In this document: one piece after another, positions 1-8,046 of the stretch
Position numbering within the stretch: the first letter of the stretch is position 1
Layout: every line of letters begins with the position of its first letter
Source: Mucilaginibacter gotjawali
GTDB taxonomy: Bacteria; Bacteroidota; Bacteroidia; Sphingobacteriales; Sphingobacteriaceae
Length of the DNA stretch: 64,000 bases
Assembly: GCF_002355435.1 (NCBI RefSeq)
Contig: NZ_AP017313.1
Coordinates: 3,224,001-3,288,000 of the forward strand
Reading direction: 5' to 3'
Notes under the pieces: generated by a model
Database searches by the model: none
What the model was told of the DNA's origin: nothing
What the model saw: only the letters and a program-made list of their open reading frames with translations
Translations under genes and position numbers: made by a program

Positions 1-2
1 CA

Positions 3-338
3 AGATACCGTAATTACAACCTGTATGGCGGATACAAAGTAGTAATTAACGACCGCGATCCGTGGTTACGTGATAACGATTACCGCGGCAGGTATGCTTC
101 CTACAGGGGCCGTCATGACCAGGCGATGATCCGCAACAGCCGCGATGCAAGGTACAGAAACCACTGGATGGGTGTTAGAAACGAAAGAATGCGTAACCAG
201 AATATCAGGGCGCGCCGTGAAAACATGAGGGAACGTAACATGAACCGCAGGGACCGCAATATGAACCAGAGAATGCGCCAGCAAAATCAAAGGATGCGCG
301 AGGATAACCGCAGGGATAAACATGACGACAAACACTAA
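3..338 (+). CDS. C-terminal part of an Arg/Asn/Met-rich protein (5' end outside window)
   Basis: The reading frame is open from the first bases of the window to a TAA at 336-338, so the gene starts to the left; the internal ATG at 126 is not a credible start. The first part is rich in Tyr, Arg, Asp and Gly. The last 60 or so residues are almost entirely Arg, Asn, Met, Gln, Asp and His, with repeated R-x-R-N-M words, strongly basic and probably disordered. Such tails occur on small secreted or nucleic-acid-binding proteins of Bacteroidota, but no domain can be named. A strong terminator follows at 364-404. Confidence 0.6.
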   Translation, partial: RYRNYNLYGGYKVVINDRDPWLRDNDYRGRYASYRGRHDQAMIRNSRDARYRNHWMGVRNERMRNQNIRARRENMRERNMNRRDRNMNQRMRQQNQRMREDNRRDKHDDKH

Positions 339-363
339 AAGCAAATAAGCATATTGTTAAAAC

Positions 364-419
364 AAAAGCAAATGGCCGGCCGAAATGACCGGCCATTTGC
401 TTTTAGCCTTTTTTTTTTT
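364..419 (+). terminator. Rho-independent terminator, 16-bp perfect stem
   Basis: Arms at 364-379 and 389-404 are perfectly complementary (AAAAGCAAATGGCCGG), with a 9-nt loop, and a T-run at 409-419 follows. It ends transcription of the Arg-rich gene. The A-rich 5' arm could also let it stop transcription arriving from the right. The rest of the 339-613 spacer is AT-rich and shows nothing else. Confidence 0.85.
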
Positions 420-613
420 ACAACTATTGCATTTTTTATTTGATATAATGCCCAAACAAAAAAATACTGCAAAAACAAATACAATCTTAATGCTTTTTAC
501 CTTATTTGCAAATGCTCCAAATGTTCCGCGGGTAAAATTATTTCATGCAGGTTAACACAACAAAGGGATATACCGGTTGGGAACTATAGCAGAGCCGGTT
601 TAGTCAATATTGA

Positions 614-1051
614 TCAGCTGTTCATCAAGTCTACGGGAACCCTGTAATTAGCGCTCTCGTCGTTCCAGGCCATAGAGGTGATCCGCCAAAGGTCATCCAC
701 CTGGATAAACTGGATGTAGTTGACTCCCCTTGGCAGGTTATCAATTTCGTAATAGGCAAAACTATATTCGTAAACACTAACGCGCTGGGCCACCCGCCCA
801 AATATCTCTGTTTTTGAATAAAGTTCACGCTGCATAAATTGAGTTAGCTGCCCGTCTTCAATAGAATCTTCTATTGACCGGGTGAATGATTCAACCGTGT
901 AAGTGATGGGTTTGCCAAAACTGAGGTTAAAAAGTGCGCCATCTTCAAAAAACAAGTCCCTTACCGTATCCAGGTCAGGCATTTCACCGTCCATAAAGCT
1001 CAGGCTCTCGTAAAAATCTTCGGTTATGTAATCTATAGCTCTGTTATTCAT
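614..1051 (-). CDS. NTF2/SnoaL-like small protein (DUF4440-type)
   Basis: A 145-residue soluble protein with no signal peptide. The pattern of an N-terminal helix (AIDYITEDFYESLSF), a central segment on a dose of acidic residues, and C-terminal strands (Y-x-F-A-Y-Y-E-I, then IQFIQVDDLWRITSMAWND) is that of cone-shaped NTF2-like folds, which serve as small enzymes or binding modules. The start is a choice: the frame extends to a TTG at 1081, but the first ATG is at 1051 and the fold begins directly after it. It lies convergent to the preceding gene. No catalytic residues can be assigned, so the function is unknown. Confidence 0.6.
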   Translation of the reverse strand: MNNRAIDYITEDFYESLSFMDGEMPDLDTVRDLFFEDGALFNLSFGKPITYTVESFTRSIEDSIEDGQLTQFMQRELYSKTEIFGRVAQRVSVYEYSFAYYEIDNLPRGVNYIQFIQVDDLWRITSMAWNDESANYRVPVDLMNS

Positions 1052-1207
1052 GTATTCAATGCAATTTTTAGCCGATCCCAAAAGAAATGGACGCCAATAT
1101 AAATAAATTGACCTTCAATGTTAACAGGATATTATATGATTTTGGATTTATTTTGCCGGATGTCGTCTGAATTACTTCAATCATTCCGGTTCTTGCATTC
1201 GGGTTAA

Positions 1208-1969
1208 TCAAAAATCGATCTTTAAATTCATCAATGTTGGGTTTTTCATCACCTCATCCATATTAGTTACCAGGGTTACCCGTTTACGGTCGGCGGATAC
1301 AATGGCCCTGGGATTGTTGATTTTTTTTATGGGTTTTGCAAAATTCAGCACCAGCTTATAAGGGGTCTCAATCAACATTGCTTTTGCCATAGCAAAGGCC
1401 GACTGTGTTTTCTTTAAAAATGTATTAAATTTCGCCCTGTCAATAATCCTGTAAAACTTATGGGGGCTTATTTCATACGAGTAATAATCTTCGCCGGCAA
1501 TCAGTTGCTGGGCGTCAAAGCCACTGTTGGTTTTGGTATTGGTTGCAGCTTTTAACTGGCCATCCAAAGATATTTTTGACAGGTGCTTTAAATAATACTC
1601 CAGGTCGGCAGCATTTTTAGCGGCATGGTTGATCCCTACCCTCATGATACTTTTCTTAAGGTCCATTTTAACTGAAAGATTACTGCTTTTGGCCATATTA
1701 GCCTCATCAAAAGTCATTTTCTGTTGTGTACTATCCGGCAGTGCCGAATAAAAATTAAGGGTAGTATCTTTTACGAGGGAGAATTGAGGGGTTTGTTTTA
1801 CCGAATCTGACATCAGGTTCATCAATACCGAAACTGCGCGGCCCATGTCAAAATTATACTGCACATTGCATGATCCGTCGGTTTTAAAATCGTAGCGCTC
1901 CTCGATGTCGAAACAAGAAGAAAAGCACAGCAATACGAAAAAGAGCAGGGGATAGTATATTTTTTTCAT
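1208..1969 (-). CDS. Lipoprotein of unknown function
   Basis: A 253-residue protein with a lipoprotein signal: MKKIYY, a hydrophobic stretch, then the lipobox FSSC, giving Cys19 as the likely lipidated residue. The mature part starts with a motif (FDIEERYDFKTDGSCNVQYNFDMG) seen in Bacteroidota lipoproteins of unknown function, and the rest is a mix of strands and charged helices ending KNPTLMNLKIDF. It probably sits on the periplasmic face of an outer or inner membrane. It is transcribed away from queE, and the spacer between them carries a periodic repeat. No enzymatic motif is visible. Confidence 0.7.
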   Translation of the reverse strand: MKKIYYPLLFFVLLCFSSCFDIEERYDFKTDGSCNVQYNFDMGRAVSVLMNLMSDSVKQTPQFSLVKDTTLNFYSALPDSTQQKMTFDEANMAKSSNLSVKMDLKKSIMRVGINHAAKNAADLEYYLKHLSKISLDGQLKAATNTKTNSGFDAQQLIAGEDYYSYEISPHKFYRIIDRAKFNTFLKKTQSAFAMAKAMLIETPYKLVLNFAKPIKKINNPRAIVSADRKRVTLVTNMDEVMKNPTLMNLKIDF

Positions 1970-2001
1970 AAAGCAAATTTGAAGTAATAATAGTGAAAAA
2001 T

Positions 2002-2142
2002 GGTGAAAGGTAAAAGAAGAAAATTAGTCCGGAAGTCGGAAAAGTCAGTAAAGTCCGAAAGAAAGCGCATTGCCTTTGGTAATGCAATTGTAAGTAAACC
2101 GCGTTTTGCCTCTATCCTTTCGCCTTTTACCTTAAAAAAAGG
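2002..2142. repeat. Intergenic periodic repeat, GTCCGAAA-type words
   Basis: Between the lipoprotein gene and queE. At 2026-2064 the sequence is a run of related 8-9-nt words (AGTCCGGA, AGTCGGAAA, AGTCAGTAA, AGTCCGAA). The flanks add an inverted pair: GAAAGGTAAAAG at 2005-2016 against CTTTCGCCTTTTACC at 2117-2131. A stretch of 23 nt beginning AAGTCAGTAAAGTCC recurs at 52560-52585, so this word family is dispersed. Confidence 0.7.
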
Positions 2143-2150
2143 TAATTTTG
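2143..2150 (+). promoter_or_regulatory. -7 promoter element (TAATTTTG) of queE
   Basis: An exact match to the Bacteroidota TAnnTTTG element. The ATG of queE follows after only 9 nt, so the transcript would have almost no leader. No clear TTTG -33 element is seen at the usual distance. Confidence 0.55.
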
Positions 2151-2159
2151 CCACTTATT

Positions 2160-2783
2160 ATGGCACATCAAATTCCGGAAGATGGTACACAGCTTCCTTT
2201 AATGGAAGAGTTTTACACGATACAGGGCGAGGGATTTCATACCGGCAAAGCTGCCTATTTTATACGCCTTGGCGGTTGCGATGTAGGCTGCCACTGGTGC
2301 GATGTTAAGGAAAGCTGGAATGCTGAGCTGCACGCGCTAACCTACGCCGACCAGATCGTTGAAAATGCATCTAAATACCCGTCAAAGGCGGTTGTTGTGA
2401 CCGGCGGCGAGCCGCTGATCTATAACCTTGATTATTTAACCGCCGGCCTGCAGGGGCGTGGCATTAAAACTTTCATTGAAACCTCCGGCGCTTACCCCCT
2501 TTCGGGCCATTGGGACTGGATCTGCCTGTCGCCTAAAAAATTTAAAGCGCCAACCAAAAATGTGGCAGATCATGCTGACGAACTAAAAGTGATCATTTTC
2601 AACAAGTCGGATTTTGCTTTTGCTGAAGAAAACGCCAAACTGGTTTCGCCCGGTTGCAAACTGTACCTGCAGCCTGAATGGTCAAAATCCAAAGAAATGA
2701 CGCCGCTGATCGTTGATTATGTGATGAATAACCCCCACTGGGAGATCTCCCTGCAAACACATAAATATTTGAATATCCCGTAG
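2160..2783 (+). CDS. queE: 7-carboxy-7-deazaguanine synthase
   Basis: A radical-SAM enzyme that makes 7-carboxy-7-deazaguanine from 6-carboxytetrahydropterin in the queuosine/7-deazapurine pathway. The cluster-binding motif is C-x3-C-x2-C at Cys40, Cys44 and Cys47 (GGCDVGCHWC), preceded by the QueE signature FYTIQGEGFHTGKAAYFIRL, and the SAM-binding TGGEP is at residues 81-85. The length of 207 residues is normal. The ATG at 2160 is preferred over an in-frame TTG at 2148, because the TTG overlaps the -7 promoter element. No other queuosine gene lies nearby. Confidence 0.93.
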   Translation: MAHQIPEDGTQLPLMEEFYTIQGEGFHTGKAAYFIRLGGCDVGCHWCDVKESWNAELHALTYADQIVENASKYPSKAVVVTGGEPLIYNLDYLTAGLQGRGIKTFIETSGAYPLSGHWDWICLSPKKFKAPTKNVADHADELKVIIFNKSDFAFAEENAKLVSPGCKLYLQPEWSKSKEMTPLIVDYVMNNPHWEISLQTHKYLNIP

Positions 2784-2822
2784 GTTAGTTGATTGAGTTG
2801 GATTGAGTTGATTAGGTTATAG
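2784..2822. repeat. Single-arm periodic repeat, TTGATTGAG-type words
   Basis: Directly after the queE stop come approximate 9-10-nt words (TTGATTGAG, TTGGATTGAG, TTGATTAGG). The same word family forms the large inverted array at 50429-50522. No matching reverse-complement arm is obvious here. Confidence 0.5.
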
Positions 2823-2931
2823 CTGCTGTAAGCAGTTGGAATAGTTGTAAAACTATCCCATGACCAATGACAAATCTCCTTGATTCATATATTTAATGTA
2901 ACTTAGAGATCAAAATACCGTATCAAAAGGA

Positions 2932-4836
2932 ATGAGGTTTTTAACCATTACATTACTGATCTTTATTTTATCCGTTTTTTCTTCGTTTGCACAGGAAAGA
3001 CAATACAGCACAACCAATAAGGAAGCGATAAAAGACTATGCATTGGCGAGCCAAAGCCTGGATGAAAACCTGTATAACGAGGCCCTGGAATTATTACAAA
3101 AAGCCTTACTGGCTGATAATAATTTTGTAGAGGCGCATGCGCAACTGGCTGATCTGTACAGGATGATGAGGAAACATGCGGAAGCCATTTCGGAATACCA
3201 CAAAATAATAGCTTTAAACCCTGAATTCAACCGGTCTGTTTACCTGAAAGCCGGCGAGGAGGAAATTACTGTGGCCCTGTACCAGGACGCGCTAAACCAT
3301 TTGGAAAAATACCTGACCTACCAAAATCTGACGACACAAAATAATGCCAGGGCGCTAAAGCTGCTGGCTGATTGCAAATTCAGCTTAGAAGCAGTGCAAC
3401 ACCCGGTGCCGTTTAAGCCTGTTAATATGGGCCCGGAAATAAACACAGCCGACGACGAATACATGCCCGTAGCTACAGCAGATGAAAGTATGCTGATATT
3501 TACGCGAAAAATTAACAACAACGAGGATTTTTATAAAAGTGTTAAAGTTGACGGTAAGTGGCAAACAGCTACCTACCTGAGCGACAGGATCAATACGCCG
3601 GAATACAATGAAGGGGCACAATCCATCACCCAGGATGGTAAGTTCCTGTTTTTTACAGGTTGCAACCGCCCGGATGGGCTTGGGCACTGCGACATTTATA
3701 TCGCACAAAAAAAAGGCGACGATTGGGGCAAACCTTTTGACCTTAGTCCGCCCGTTAACACTTCTGGCTGGGAAGCACAACCCTCTGTCAGCGCCGACGG
3801 AAAAACATTGTTTTTTGTAAGTAACCGGAAGGGTGGTTACGGTGGCTATGATATCTGGAAATCTACCTTAACAGACAAAGGCTGGGGCGAGCCGCAAAAC
3901 CTGGGCCCCAACATTAATACAGCCTATAATGAACAATCACCATTTATACACCCCGACGACAGTACCCTTTATTTCTCGTCGGACGGCTGGCCTGGCCTTG
4001 GCGGAAGGGATCTTTTTGTAAGCCGCCTCGGCAAGGACGGACAGTGGCAAAAGCCGGTAAATATGGGCTATCCTATTAATACCAGCGGCGATGAAAACGG
4101 CTTGACAATAACCGCCGAAGGTACCAACGCTTTTTTTTCATCAAATAATCTGGATGGATTTGGCGGGTATGACATTTATACTTTTGAGCTTCCGGAAAAC
4201 CTGAGGCCAAACCTGGTAACTTATGTAAAAGGAAAAGTTAATGATGCCAAAGACCTGCGCCCGCTGGAAGCCGATGTTGAAATTATAGATCTGCAAAAAA
4301 ACGAACCTGTATATGAAGATAATAGTGATGCTGCCAATGGCTCGTTTTTAGCCACGCTGAAATCAGGTAAAAACTATGGACTAAATATTTCCAAAAGCGG
4401 TTACCTTTTTTATTCACAAAATTTTTCACTGGTAGGGCACCAGGATAAAAACCCCTATCATATCGCCGTTTTATTGGAGCCCATTGAAATAGGCAACAAA
4501 GTAATTTTGAATAATATCTTTTTTGACACCAATAGCTTTGAGCTGAAAACAGAGTCGCTTTCTGAACTGGATAAATTAGTTGATTTTATGTCGCTGAATC
4601 CAACGTTAAAGATAGAAATATCCGGGCATACTGATAATGTGGGAAACGACCAGGCAAACCAGGTTCTATCAGAAAACAGGGCAAAATCTGTATATCAATA
4701 CCTGGTAACTAATAAAGTTAATGCTGCCCGCCTGGTGTATAAAGGCTACGGTGAAACCCAGCCCATTGCCCCGAATACTACAGATGAAGGCCGCCAAAAA
4801 AACCGGAGAACAGAATTTAAAATCATTTCGAAATAG
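2932..4836 (+). CDS. PorE-like outer-membrane protein: TPR, beta-propeller, CTD-like and OmpA domains
   Basis: A 634-residue secreted protein with signal peptide cleaved after SSFA-Q. Domains in order: TPR repeats (about 25-135), a PD40/WD40-like propeller (about 150-425) with repeated blade motifs such as FFxSNRxGGYGGYDIW, a carboxypeptidase-regulatory-like beta domain (about 430-510), and a C-terminal OmpA peptidoglycan-binding domain (about 525-634) with HTDNVG, LSENRAKSV and NRRTEF. This is the domain order of PorE, the peptidoglycan-anchored subunit of the type IX secretion system. The family has many paralogues of other function, and no other T9SS gene is in view, so the PorE role itself is inference. 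Confidence 0.85.
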   Translation: MRFLTITLLIFILSVFSSFAQERQYSTTNKEAIKDYALASQSLDENLYNEALELLQKALLADNNFVEAHAQLADLYRMMRKHAEAISEYHKIIALNPEFNRSVYLKAGEEEITVALYQDALNHLEKYLTYQNLTTQNNARALKLLADCKFSLEAVQHPVPFKPVNMGPEINTADDEYMPVATADESMLIFTRKINNNEDFYKSVKVDGKWQTATYLSDRINTPEYNEGAQSITQDGKFLFFTGCNRPDGLGHCDIYIAQKKGDDWGKPFDLSPPVNTSGWEAQPSVSADGKTLFFVSNRKGGYGGYDIWKSTLTDKGWGEPQNLGPNINTAYNEQSPFIHPDDSTLYFSSDGWPGLGGRDLFVSRLGKDGQWQKPVNMGYPINTSGDENGLTITAEGTNAFFSSNNLDGFGGYDIYTFELPENLRPNLVTYVKGKVNDAKDLRPLEADVEIIDLQKNEPVYEDNSDAANGSFLATLKSGKNYGLNISKSGYLFYSQNFSLVGHQDKNPYHIAVLLEPIEIGNKVILNNIFFDTNSFELKTESLSELDKLVDFMSLNPTLKIEISGHTDNVGNDQANQVLSENRAKSVYQYLVTNKVNAARLVYKGYGETQPIAPNTTDEGRQKNRRTEFKIISK

Positions 4837-4853
4837 TCCGAAAACCGGCAATT

Positions 4854-4882
4854 ATCGGATACGCATGCGTTGCGTATCCGAT
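4854..4882. terminator. 12-bp perfect hairpin after the PorE-like gene
   Basis: ATCGGATACGCA at 4854-4865 pairs with 4871-4882 across a 5-nt loop. No T-run follows on either strand, so it may be an mRNA-stabilising hairpin or a Rho-type end rather than an intrinsic terminator. Confidence 0.5.
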
Positions 4883-5007
4883 ATTACTATTGTCAATATT
4901 TTAAGGATGTTTTAAAAAAATTCCGGAGACGTAAATGTTTCCTTCTTTTATAATCGGACCGGCTTTTTGTAACGTCCGTAACAAAGCATTTTTAGTGTAG
5001 AGGTGAT

Positions 5008-6000
5008 TTAAACCTCCGCAACCTCTTTTACCAGCCTCCCATTCTTAAATGCTTTTCGCGGCTTTAGCCCCAGTAATTCAAACATTGCCATATCGGTATC
5101 AAAAGACGGATTTGGCGTTGTCAGCAGTTTTTCACCGGCAAAAATTGAGTTGGCGCCTGCCATAAAGCAAAAGGCTTGTTCAACCAAACTCATTTCAGTA
5201 CGGCCGGCCGAAAGGCGCACCACTGTTTTCGGCATAATAATTCGCGTTGTGGCAATCATTCGTACCATGTCCCAAACAGAAACTCTTGGCTGATCAGCCA
5301 GGGGCGTTCCCTGCACAGGCACTAAGGCATTTATCGGTACCGATTCCGGGTGCCTGGGTAAATTGGATAAGGTTTTGAGCATGGATATGCGGTCTTCAAC
5401 AGTTTCGCCAAGGCCGATAATGCCTCCGCTGCAAACGGTGATCTTTGCTTTACGTACATGTTCCAATGTTTTTAAACGATCGTCATAATTGCGGGTGGTG
5501 ATAATACGTTTATAATCTTCTTCGGAAGTATCCAGGTTATGGTTATAAGCATACAAACCGGCATCAGCTAACCGTTGTGCCTGGCTTTCAGTAAGCATGC
5601 CCAACGTACAGCAAACTTCCATATCCAGCGCATTAACGGCCTGTACCATTTCAATCACTTTGTCAAAGTCGCGGTTATCGCGCACTTCACGCCAGGCGGC
5701 CCCCATGCATAACCGTGAAGCGCCGCCTGCTTTAGCTTTTTCGGCTGCCGCAATCACTTCGTCCTTTGGCATGATAGCGTGCACATCCACACCCGTATTG
5801 TAGCGGGCTGCCTGCGGGCAATAAGCACAATCTTCCGGGCATCCACCTGTTTTAATCGAGATCAGTGAGCTGATCTGCACTTCTGCATAATCCTTGTTTT
5901 CACGATGCACCGTTGCAGCCTCATAAACCAGGTCTAACAGCGGGCGGTGATAAATTTCAGCAATTTCTTCTTTTGTCCAATTGTATCGTACTTCGGTCAT
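5008..6000 (-). CDS. bioB: Biotin synthase
   Basis: A radical-SAM enzyme that inserts sulfur into dethiobiotin, the last step of biotin synthesis. The [4Fe-4S] motif is Cys54, Cys58, Cys61 ([10 protein letters not shown]). The family motifs [18 protein letters not shown] and the cluster-binding Arg region [12 protein letters not shown] follow, with [12 protein letters not shown] near the end. At 330 residues it is complete. No other bio gene is adjacent. It is on the same strand as mgtE with a gap of about 40 nt, so the two may share a transcript by position alone. Confidence 0.95.
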   Translation of the reverse strand: MTEVRYNWTKEEIAEIYHRPLLDLVYEAATVHRENKDYAEVQISSLISIKTGGCPEDCAYCPQAARYNTGVDVHAIMPKDEVIAAAEKAKAGGASRLCMGAAWREVRDNRDFDKVIEMVQAVNALDMEVCCTLGMLTESQAQRLADAGLYAYNHNLDTSEEDYKRIITTRNYDDRLKTLEHVRKAKITVCSGGIIGLGETVEDRISMLKTLSNLPRHPESVPINALVPVQGTPLADQPRVSVWDMVRMIATTRIIMPKTVVRLSAGRTEMSLVEQAFCFMAGANSIFAGEKLLTTPNPSFDTDMAMFELLGLKPRKAFKNGRLVKEVAEV

Positions 6001-6042
6001 TCTATTTCTATGTAGGTATTTTTATATTTAATATTGAATTAA

Positions 6043-7419
6043 TCAATGATGAATTAAATGATGATGGCTGTCTAACAATAATTTTGATGCAAACCACAAT
6101 GGCAAAAAGAAACCGGCACAATCTGTAAACGTGGTAATAATGATAGACGAAGCGACGGCGGGATCGATGCCCACTCTTTTTAAAATTAATGGGATGGAAG
6201 CCCCGGTAAGGCCGGCTACAACGAGGTTACCCGTCATCGCCAAAAATAAAACCAGGCCAAGCATCGGGTCCGAGTCATAAAACCACGCTATAAAAAAAAC
6301 GATCAGGCCATTTGCCGCCCCGTTTAGCAACCCAACCAAAAACTCTTTTAAAACTGCATTATATGATTGTTTGTCGGTAAGGTCATTTAAAGATATACGC
6401 CTTACGGTCACCGCCAGGGCCTGGGTAGCAGCGTTACCGCCCATACCGGCAATGATGGTCATATAAGCCGCAATTGGCGCGATCAAAGTTACCGTACTAT
6501 CAAAATGCCGGATAACCGAAGCCGCCAGGTATGCAGTGGCCAGGTTGATGACCAACCACGGAAGCCTGCTTTTTACTGCATCTTTCCAGTTACCGCTCAA
6601 CTCTTCATCTTCCGAAACCCCCGAAAACTTTAAAATATCTTCGGTGCTTTCCTGTTCCATTACGTCGATGATGTCATCAACGGTGACCCGCCCAAGCAGC
6701 TTCATATTATCGTCGACAACAGGTATCGTTGTTAAATTATACTGAGAGATCAACCCCGCAACATCTTCCTGGTCCATCTCGGCTTTTACAAAAACAAAAT
6801 CTGTATTAACCAATTCGCGTACATGGGCATCGGCTTTTGCCTTCAGGATATTTTTGATGGATAATATTCCCTGCAAAATATCGTGATCATCGACAACGTA
6901 AACAGTGTAAAACTCCTCCATCTCTTCCGACTGCCGAATGATCTCATCTAACGCATCTTTCTTTTCAAGATTGATATTCACCTTTACAATTTCGGAGTTC
7001 ATGATACCACCGGCAGTATCTTCGGGGTATTTCATCAGGGCGCGGATACTTTCCGCATCTTCTTCGTCCAGGTCCTCTAAAATCTCCTGCTGCTCATCTT
7101 CATCCAACTGGGAAATAATGTCAGTAGCATCGTCATAATCGAGCTCCTCAACTATTTCCTGCCTTTTTTCAGGATCGAGATTGATAAGCAACTCACCGGG
7201 ACGGTGTTCTTCATCCATTTCCGAAATTACCTCCGAAGCAATGTCAGTGGGAAGAATATTTATGATACGTTCTTTAGCTTCCTGGGGAAGTCTTTCAAAC
7301 AACAAGGCAATCTCCGAAGCATGATATTCCTTCAGAACACTCTCAAGTTCAGCATCATTACCTTGCAGCGCAGTTTCGATGCGCAGCAGGTCGGTTTTAT
7401 CTATTTCAAATGATTGCAT
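6043..7419 (-). CDS. mgtE: Magnesium transporter MgtE
   Basis: A 458-residue channel-type Mg2+ transporter. The acidic MgtE N-domain (about 1-130) carries the repeated superhelix of Leu, Glu and Asp words; a pair of CBS domains (about 135-255) follows with MNSEIVKVNINLEKKDALDEII and DDIIDVMEQE; then five membrane helices (about 280-458) carry GMGGNAATQALAVTVR and NGAANGLIVFF. The cytoplasmic domains are Mg2+ sensors that close the pore when Mg2+ is high. It diverges from mgtA, so two unrelated Mg2+ import systems share one intergenic region. Confidence 0.95.
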   Translation of the reverse strand: MQSFEIDKTDLLRIETALQGNDAELESVLKEYHASEIALLFERLPQEAKERIINILPTDIASEVISEMDEEHRPGELLINLDPEKRQEIVEELDYDDATDIISQLDEDEQQEILEDLDEEDAESIRALMKYPEDTAGGIMNSEIVKVNINLEKKDALDEIIRQSEEMEEFYTVYVVDDHDILQGILSIKNILKAKADAHVRELVNTDFVFVKAEMDQEDVAGLISQYNLTTIPVVDDNMKLLGRVTVDDIIDVMEQESTEDILKFSGVSEDEELSGNWKDAVKSRLPWLVINLATAYLAASVIRHFDSTVTLIAPIAAYMTIIAGMGGNAATQALAVTVRRISLNDLTDKQSYNAVLKEFLVGLLNGAANGLIVFFIAWFYDSDPMLGLVLFLAMTGNLVVAGLTGASIPLILKRVGIDPAVASSIIITTFTDCAGFFLPLWFASKLLLDSHHHLIHH

Positions 7420-7442
7420 TTGCGACTAAAATACACTTTTCT

Positions 7443-7562
7443 AATCAATTTGAAGATTTGAAGATTCGTTAATTTGAAGATGAACAACAAAGAATTTTCA
7501 AATTTTCAAATTGCCAAATTTTCAAATTATTTCCGTTATCAAATCTTCAAATTGTCAAATTA
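7443..7562. repeat. Inverted array of ATTTGAAG 8-mers
   Basis: The left arm (7446-7481) holds AATTTGAAG, ATTTGAAG, ATTCGTTA and ATTTGAAG, period 8. The right arm (7492-7562) holds the reverse-complement words ATTTTCAA and ATTGCCAA, also period 8. The transcript would fold into a long AT-rich imperfect hairpin upstream of mgtE. Confidence 0.75.
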
Positions 7563-8046
7563 AAAACATACTTTTGCGCGAATTTAACGGCGGCTTTTCG
7601 CTGCCTTAATAAAAACAATTAAAAATGGACGCAGGCCCGAGTTGTAGCTATCAGCATGATGTTAAAAATGCCCTCCCGCTTAAAATGGAAGGCAAACAGA
7701 CGTGTATGGTATACGCCTACACCCTTCTGCTTTGTACTTCCGGCAGCTAAATCAAATATAGCTGGCTGGAAAGCACATGCCATTTATTTCTTTAAATCCC
7801 TGTCTTTTAATCAATTTATTTTCACCCATACCGGGTATTATCTGCATTGCGCCATCAGCGGCCCTGGCTGAATGTATACTCATTATAACAATCACCGGCA
7901 ATAACTTAATATAATGTTAATGTTAAAAGTCAATAACACATTATATTATTGCAGGTAAAGCCTGTGATTGGGTAAAATATCAGAAAAATTGAATACTAAT
8001 TGCGCTTAGCCTAAGTGCAGCTTTAACATGATGAGGGGGAGCTAAT
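7563..8046 (+). promoter_or_regulatory. Structured leader region upstream of mgtA
   Basis: No convincing gene lies here. A perfect 10-bp inverted repeat, TAATATAATG at 7907-7916 against 7939-7948, is followed by a small hairpin CAGG/CCTG at about 7952-7964 and a near-perfect 9-bp palindrome at 8001-8019 (TGCGCTTAG-C-CTAAGTGCA, one mismatch). A purine-rich AGGGGGAGC lies 5-13 nt before the ATG and is one of the few plausible ribosome-binding sites in the window. These could be a Mg2+-responsive leader or an operator; I could not match a known M-box. Confidence 0.4.

Noticed and set aside
2000..2308. 102-codon ORF overlapping the start of queE
   Set aside because: It runs through a periodic repeat and is another frame of queE.
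7656..7871. 71-codon ORF upstream of mgtA, possibly a leader peptide
   Set aside because: It has no Pro- or Asp-rich run as in mgtL, no promoter match, and no motif; it overlaps the structured leader by chance.
7563..8046. M-box magnesium riboswitch upstream of mgtA
   Set aside because: The conserved M-box core words and helix order could not be found.
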